64,000 bases of DNA from the NCBI GenBank assembly GCA_022578605.1, contig MU394089.1, forward strand, positions 307,855 through 371,854, in the 5' to 3' direction. The translations under genes and the position numbers were made by a program. How positions within the stretch are numbered: the stretch's first letter is position 1; every line of letters starts with the position of its first letter. Shown piece after piece: positions 58,440 to 64,000 of this stretch. The notes below the pieces were generated by a model. It made no database searches and was not told the origin of the DNA. It saw nothing but the letters and a program-made list of their open reading frames with translations. Origin of the DNA: Camillea tinctor (taxonomy: Eukaryota; Ascomycota; Sordariomycetes; Xylariales; Xylariaceae).

Positions 58440-58739
58440 CGGAGGTCCCTACCAAAAGTCGACGCCGCGCCAAGAAATGCCAAGGTCTCGACTTATTCTG
58501 GCAACAGTTGTTGTGCAGCTGTAACTCCAACCTCAAATTAACCCACTAATCATAGTGCTACAATTACATGCTCGTGCGCTAAAAGCTTTTATCGATAGCA
58601 GCTATTACTAACTAAAAGCACTAAAGTTTATAGTGCACAGCTTTTAGCAGCTGTTGAGCAGCTGCAACTAGCTGCTCACACAAACCACCATATACTTGGC
58701 ATTTCTTGGCGCGGCGTCGACTTTTGGTAGGGACCTCCG
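58440..58739. mobile_element. MITE with perfect 45-bp terminal inverted repeats and TA target duplication
   Basis: The element is 300 bp. Left TIR 58440-58484 and right TIR 58695-58739 are exact reverse complements over 45 bases, beginning CGGAGGTCCCTACCAAAAGT. TA lies immediately outside both ends (58438-58439 and 58740-58741), as expected for Tc1/mariner-type insertion. The 210-base interior has no coding frame but repeats GCAGCTG/AGCTGCT and AAAGCTTTT-like words. It is non-autonomous and must have been moved by a transposase encoded elsewhere. The intact TIRs suggest a recent insertion. Confidence 0.9.
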
Positions 58740-58945
58740 TAATTTTACTAATTGTTAGGTAAAGAGACATCTCGTCTCACTAGCTCCCTACCTACTACAT
58801 GTCCAACAACCAATCCTTAAAATAAAAGAAAAAGGTCAGCTGCTTTAATAGATAGGAGGTAACATCAATGCCTACTCACCAGGTCAAACCAGTACAAACT
58901 ACTAATACTAACAACCCCCCCCCTAAACATCGTCAGCTTCTCTCA

Positions 58946-58966
58946 CTTTCTTTCTTTCTTTCTCTC
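58946..58966. repeat. TTTC microsatellite in UreD leader
   Basis: About five TTTC units, 35-55 bases before the ATG of the UreD gene. Confidence 0.65.
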
Positions 58967-59001
58967 TCGTTCCCACACACACGAGTTAACTCGTCTGCAG
59001 T

Positions 59002-59997
59002 ATGATATCACCCTTCCCAAAGTCCTCGTCCAAACCGGGCGAAGGGCACATTGTCGTGAACCTGGCACCGAATAAGGTCTCTACGTTAGAAAGTATTACA
59101 TATCAATACCCCCTTAAGCTTATTTCACCATCATCTTCCTCCGCCAACAAAGGAAGTGTACTGGTTTTCCTCCTATCCTATGGGGGAGGTCTGGTGGGTG
59201 GGGATCGAGTCAACCTCTCTGTCGACGTCCAATCAGATGCTAAGCTAAGCATTGTGACCCAAGGATACACCAAGGTCTTCCCGTCCATAACCCCGGACAT
59301 TGTGACTAGACAGAAGTTAAACGTAAATATCCGGAGAGGTGCTGCACTCTGTCTTCTTCCCGATCCAGTCCAGCCCTTCGAGAGAAGCGTTTACGAGCAA
59401 ATCCAGATCTTCAAACTAGACAGCGGCGCATCCCTGTACCTATTAGACTGGGTAACCCAAGGGCGCACAGCGCGAGGCGAGAACTGGAGTCTAACCCACT
59501 GGGTTGGGCGCAACGAAGTATGGGCATCTACGGAAGGGGGTGATGCGAAGAGTCAACTTCTCGTGCGGGATGCTATCATCCTCGACGGCGCCGCAGGGCC
59601 TACGCGATCCCAAACCCTCCGAGAATCTATGCATGGCCAGGCTATAATTGGAACTCTAGTTCTGAGGGGGCCTATGACCAAACGCCTTGGCCAGTTCTTC
59701 TTGACGGAGTTTGCTGCGTTGCCGCGGCTGGGCGCTCGAGATTTTCGGAGCAACGAGGCACGCGAGAAAGAAGATGCGGTACCTCGCTCGTTGTTTGACG
59801 ATTGGCGTGCTACGAGGCTCAGTCAGGAAAAGGATTTAGGTATACTCTGGTCTGCTGCTGATGTTCGCGGCTGCATCGTGGTCAAATTCGGCGCCCCTAC
59901 CGTGGAAGCTGGCCGGAGCTGGATAGGATCGATGCTAGTCCAGGAGGGTAGCATTGAGCGCGATTTCGGTGAACAGGCTTTGATATGTGTCCGGTAG
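59002..59997 (+). CDS. ureD: Urease accessory protein UreD
   Basis: A single exon of 331 aa. UreD (UreH) is the scaffold of the UreD-UreF-UreG complex that inserts nickel and carbamylates the active-site lysine of urease in the cytosol. The family signature is clear: GGLVGGDRVNLSVDVQSDAK with LSIVTQGYTKVF, then ALCLLPDPVQPFERSVYEQ, LYLLDWVTQGRTARGENWSL and the C-terminal AADVRGCIVVKFGAPTVEAG. The length is typical for fungi (bacterial forms are about 270 aa). No other urease gene is in the window, as expected for fungi where these genes are dispersed. Confidence 0.93.
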   Translation: MISPFPKSSSKPGEGHIVVNLAPNKVSTLESITYQYPLKLISPSSSSANKGSVLVFLLSYGGGLVGGDRVNLSVDVQSDAKLSIVTQGYTKVFPSITPDIVTRQKLNVNIRRGAALCLLPDPVQPFERSVYEQIQIFKLDSGASLYLLDWVTQGRTARGENWSLTHWVGRNEVWASTEGGDAKSQLLVRDAIILDGAAGPTRSQTLRESMHGQAIIGTLVLRGPMTKRLGQFFLTEFAALPRLGARDFRSNEAREKEDAVPRSLFDDWRATRLSQEKDLGILWSAADVRGCIVVKFGAPTVEAGRSWIGSMLVQEGSIERDFGEQALICVR

Positions 59998-60654
59998 TAG
60001 ATGATACCACTCACGAAGTCTTGGTTTTAAACATTTAACCTGGCCCTTTAGAAGTCTATGATTGGGAGTTGTATACCTACCTAGACTGGGTACCTAGTAT
60101 ATCATAGGTTTCGGTATGCGTTGAACGCTATATCTCAATGCCTAATGTGTAGACACTGGCATTTACAATGAGATCTAATTCTAGAAAAGATAGATATCAA
60201 GGAGAACAACAAGATAGATAATCTTTACAACTCCCAGTTCTCTTTTATATCTTATCCTACCTTGTGCTATTCCTATGCATGCATAACTAAGTGACCAGCT
60301 GCCGTGCAAGTGTTCCCACTTGATGCACTTACTGTTGCACTTCACAATGCAGTTCTAGTGCGCAGGTACATACAACAGGTACATACAACGCTGTCCGATT
60401 GTGCCCCACCATTCCACTGTCCTTTGAACTTAGGCCCCACCATAAAGTTTTCAGTCATTTGCTCAGCTCAGTGAGTAAGAAGACTGAAAGTGAAAGTAAA
60501 AGTGAAAGTGAATTATTCTCTCTTTCCAACTTACACATGACAACTGACAATCGATTTCCTTCGCAAAAAGGAATTTAAATAAATAAAAGAAAGATAAAAG
60601 TATAAATAAAAAAAAACCACAGATTATTATTTATATTTTCGCCGGTCTAAAACT
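59998..60654. other. Promoter region of the RPC4 gene
   Basis: About 650 bases. A purine repeat of GAAAGT units lies at 60486-60510, 145 bases before the ATG. No gene. Confidence 0.5.
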
Positions 60655-62336
60655 ATGGCACCAGGAACTTCACGTGGAGCTGGTCGAGGGAGAGGCGGGA
60701 GAGGTGGAAGAGGTGCTGCTGCTCCAACCTCCTCTAGCAGAGCCTCGGTCGATGAAGCTTCATCCCAGAACAACAATTCACAACAGCAAGAAGCGCCATC
60801 AGATACCCCCACACTCCCACAAACCATTCCTGATGAGGGGACTCCAGCCATTTCACGACAGTCACAGACCCCAAGCGCGCTCACGAGAGGTGGAAGTCGC
60901 TTCAAACCTAAGAATGTCCGGAGAGATGCGGCAGAGCGGCAAAGACTAGCAGAAGAGAGAGATCGCGATCTTGCCATAAAAATCAAGGCTGAAGAACGCG
61001 AGTTGCGAGCTGAAGAGCGCCGAGCAAGGAGAGGTCGCGGTAGAGGAGATATATCGCAACGAGGACTTATCAGAAAAACCGTCACAGCCAGCGGACCATT
61101 CTCCGCAATAGCGCAAGGTAAGATATATTATATAACTATATATATATATTTACATGTTGCTAACTTACATATGATTCAGAGAATGTCAAAGATGGCACTG
61201 GTCGGAGCAGCTGGGGCTCAGGTCGAGGTTCTGGATCCAAGGGCGAGAGCGATTTGCAATTCCGCATGAGATATCAGCCCAGAAGAGAGCACGAGGCCCG
61301 AGTAAATATCGACCTCCTAAATGGACTTACGGACGGCCATGCAGAAGATGGCACTCCTCTTTATCAACCATCTCGCTATACCCAGAAGTCCACAGGCAAC
61401 CTTCCCGTTGGTCTATTGCGAACGCAACATGAGGAGGCAGAAGTAAAAGTCAAAACCCAGGCTGAGCTGGAGGAAGAAGACCGCCAATCATCCGAAGACG
61501 AAGGCGGCCTATTTGTTGATTCTCATGTTCAAGATCACCAAGATATGGCGATCAATGAGGACAACGAAGTTTGGCATGCCGCCCCGAAGAACCAGGTAAT
61601 GGTGAAATCGGAGCCGGGGTCAGGTCCGGAGGGTGAGGATATCGATATGGCGGATATTCCCGAGGCGCAGCCGAAAGCACCTCTGTCTCCGGAATTGAAG
61701 AAGAAACCAATGGTCGGCGAAGACGGCACTGCTGTGGAGCAAGCGATAATAGAAAAGAAAAAGCGCAAGGAGAAAAAGAAGGCACGGGATCCAGAATTTA
61801 TGCACACTACCATTGATCTAGAGAATCTGATACACGGACTTAGCCTCAGTGCTCCTGTGGAAGGCCAGGAGGGGCAAGAGAAAGACGATCAGCTATTTTT
61901 ATTCCAAATGCCACCCATCCTTCCGCCGCTAGAAAACCCAATGGGCGGAAATGGCGAAGAGGTCGACCTCACCAGCAGCGCCGACCCCGAGGTGAAGGCT
62001 GAAGAAGGCACCGAGATAACACAGTCCACTTTCGACGGTCTGCCGCCCGGAGGCGGTTTCGTGGGTAAACTTAATGTGCGCAAGTCCGGCAAGGTGGAGC
62101 TCGACTGGGGCGGCACGATCATGCACCTCGGCATGGGGACCGAGACGGAGTTCCTGACATCAGCCATCATGGTCGAGCAGCACGAGAACGCGGACGACCC
62201 AGAAGAGAGCACGGGATTCGCCTATGGCATGGGACAGGTCATGGGCAAGTACATACTGACCCCCGTCTGGGACGATGAGGAGGAATGGGATCCGAGCCTG
62301 GACGAGATATATGGGAGCGGCGGAGCTGCCTCGTGA
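60655..62336 (+). CDS. RPC53: RNA polymerase III subunit RPC4 (Rpc53)
   Basis: Two exons, 60655..61117 and 61180..62336, give 539 aa; the join is phase 1 with a TTGCTAAC branch. RPC4 pairs with RPC5 in the TFIIF-like module of Pol III and takes part in termination and reinitiation. The N-terminus has an RG-rich stretch (GRGRGGRGGRGAA), then the conserved SRFKPKNVRRDAAERQRLAE motif and a basic helical region. The C-terminal RPC4 domain (about 390-535) contains the lines MPPILPPL, FVGKLNVRKSGKVELDWGG and YILTPVWDDEEEWDPSLDEI. The middle is acidic and disordered. Length is normal for filamentous fungi. Confidence 0.93.
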
Positions 62337-63164
62337 TGGTAGCTAGGTTAGTCTTTTTGAGCAGCGCAGAAAGTATACTGCTAGGAAGAAAGTGCAGGTT
62401 TCGTGATGGGCTGTTTATACAGTATTACCAGAGAATGCAGCTTTTTTATGAACTTGCCATATTGAGAGTTAACTGAAAGCCCAAGCGTGATTGGCCAAGA
62501 TTTAGAAATAAAAAGTGCTGCTGATGAATTCAATAATCCCCGCCCCCCTTCCCCATTTCAAATTTGGGAAACCTGAGAGACGCCTGCCTATGCGACCTAC
62601 TTGCCCCCTGTTTTCAGCCTATATACTTACCAGGGTTTTATGCCTCCTAGTAGTGAGGTGAGGTCACATAAACAACGCGAGGTTACCATAAAAAAGAATC
62701 CAACATAGGTTATTAGTTAGGTATATATCGTATATACCCAGAACCTAATGCTAGATAATTTCATACCACATAAAGGTTTTCCTCTTTGCCATGAGAGATA
62801 GCTGCAATGACTCAGTGATGGTCTCAGTTTACGGAGCATAATAATTCACATTCAGCATGGGAAAACTCGAGATAGGCATTTGTCTTAACACGTTCTGGCG
62901 TGTTATTGGGTATGCGTGTGTGGTGCTGAACCCGCGAGGGTCCCTATCAACCACAAGTGCGTCCATCTACGCCAGACCTACCTCCCATGTCATGGGGAGG
63001 TCAACCATGTTCTCTAATATACAACTGAGTCTTTTTTTTTGTCTTTTCTGTTTGTTTCTCCTCGTCTCCTTCTTCTCATCCTCCCAATCATCAAGCCCGC
63101 ATGCATTCATTCATCCATTCCTTCGTGATCCATAAGTGCACGCGTACGCCGGCAAGACATCCAC
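62337..63164. other. Convergent 3' intergenic region
   Basis: About 830 bases, pyrimidine-rich at 63020-63120. No gene or RNA is supported. Confidence 0.5.
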
Positions 63165-63702
63165 CTAGTCGCACCGATCGGCCGTCACACCCCCGTGCGC
63201 CACAATAGCCTGGCCGATGCAGACCTTGCTCTCGCCGGGCACAACGCCAGACGCGTACCAGTCATACATGCCATCCGCCGGGGTCCACTCGAACGCCCAG
63301 CCGGACACATCACCCCCGCCGCACTGGTTGAGCGCGTCGTGCAGCTTCTCCCCGTCGGGGCCCAGGTCGCCGTCCGCGAACCCGCGCCCCCGGATGTCGA
63401 AGTGGTACCCGTTGTCGCGCGGCTCCGCATAGCACGTGTTCACCACCCAGGACTGCTGCAGCGCGGCGACGGCGCCGCGCGGCAGCGCAACGTCCGGTTC
63501 GTTGTAGACCGGGTCTTGGAATTCCGGGCCCAGCGGCTCGCGCGTGACGCAGTCGGTTCGCACGAAGAGGACGACTCCCTTAGGCTCGTCGCTGTTCTGC
63601 CGCATCCAGAGCTGGTCTGCGCATTGGTTGTCGGTGGTGTGGGGGAAGTTGCACTGCCACCGGTGGTTGACGAAGGTGCTGTAGCCTTCGGTGTAGGTGC
63701 CG
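63165..63702 (-). CDS. Secreted cysteine-rich protein, last exon (5' part unresolved at window end)
   Basis: This is the last coding exon, 179 codons including the stop plus one base, entered from an acceptor CTGCAG at 63703-63708 that has a textbook TTTACTAAC branch site about 25 bases upstream. The first exon with start and signal peptide was not found in the remaining 300 bases and probably lies past the window end. The exon has seven cysteines (in WQC, NQC, TDC, NTC, NQC, KVC and DRC) and is acidic, with Trp and Tyr residues, e.g. GYSTFVNHRWQCNF and GWAFEWTPADGMYDWY. The cysteine pattern and GC-rich biased codons suggest a small exported protein. I do not recognise the family. The secretion claim is inference only, because no signal peptide is visible. 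Confidence 0.6.
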
Positions 63703-64000
63703 CTGCAGATGAGGAGAATAAGAAGTGGTTAGTAAAGGCAGGGATTCATTTTATATGCTTATGGGGTGGGCAAGGTTAGATGGATGTGTTGCTGTGACCG
63801 ATACCCATGTTCTTCAAGGACTTATAAGAGAAAAGGGGGTATAAGTGGGGGCAGAGCCAAGTTGCCTGTAAGGGAAAGGGGGTAGGTTATAGGCTTATTT
63901 GTTAGGTATGTCGTGAAAATAAAAACAAAGGACTATGGGAAGGAACATGCTTCTTTCTCCAAAGAAAAAGAAAAAGAAAAGGAATAAGGGGTGACATTTA
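63703..64000. other. Intron or leader of the last gene
   Basis: Mostly intron-like AT/GT-rich DNA on the minus strand. Short ATG-starting frames here stop quickly. It is not clear where the first exon lies. Confidence 0.4.

Larger units (their letters stand above)
58014..59001. other. Divergent intergenic region holding a MITE
   Basis: About 1 kb between SCC3 and UreD starts. It holds the 300-bp MITE described separately and a TTTC run at 58946-58966 in the UreD leader. Confidence 0.6.

Noticed and set aside
1..64000. Biosynthetic gene cluster, CRISPR array or defence system
   Set aside because: No PKS, NRPS or terpene synthase, no array of direct repeats with spacers and no neighbouring genes that share a pathway; the gene set is mostly housekeeping.

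Overview
The window is nuclear DNA of a filamentous ascomycete (Pezizomycotina, probably Sordariomycetes; Xylariales is a guess). The evidence is compact genes with short GT...CTAAC...AG introns of about 50-120 nt, GC-rich exons in AT-richer intergenic DNA, fungus-wide proteins (Tem1/Spg1, CAND1, Ypt7, Pot1, Scc3, RPC4) and enzymes typical of moulds (UreD, secreted six-hairpin glycosidase, cytochrome b2-type dehydrogenase). It contains 21 protein-coding genes, two of them cut by the window edges. Exon joins were worked out by hand, and every complete model closes in frame.

Layout. 0-9 kb: the HEM3 tail, GCV3 (glycine cleavage H protein), a TEM1/SPG1 GTPase and a charged mitochondrial protein of unknown function. 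9-14 kb: a CAND1 HEAT-repeat protein. 14-17.5 kb: a gene-poor AT-rich tract ending in a small secreted cysteine-rich protein with a Kex2-type site. 17.8-23 kb: MOD5 tRNA isopentenyltransferase, a DUF4202 protein and a cytochrome b2-like dehydrogenase. 23-26 kb: a SINE-like element and a Myb/SANT-like gene whose second intron contains a poly-G assembly gap. 26-34 kb: a heme oxygenase-like protein, a Thi74/SLC35F-type transporter and the seven-exon YPT7. 35-41 kb: a second mitochondrial unknown, a magnesium-chelatase-like protein and Golgi GDPase GDA1. 43-50 kb: a secreted GH78-like glycosidase and importin alpha. 50-60 kb: POT1, cohesin SCC3, a 300-bp MITE and UreD. 60-64 kb: RNA polymerase III subunit RPC4 and a second secreted cysteine-rich protein cut by the window end.

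Most genes are unrelated housekeeping functions; I see no biosynthetic cluster or operon-like defence system. Links are thematic only: HEM3, a heme oxygenase-like protein and a cytochrome b5-domain enzyme touch heme; POT1, SCC3 and TEM1 touch chromosome maintenance and mitotic exit. The most notable non-gene items are the MITE with perfect 45-bp inverted repeats, the SINE-like element with exact Pol III A and B boxes, and the poly-G/N misassembly inside a gene.
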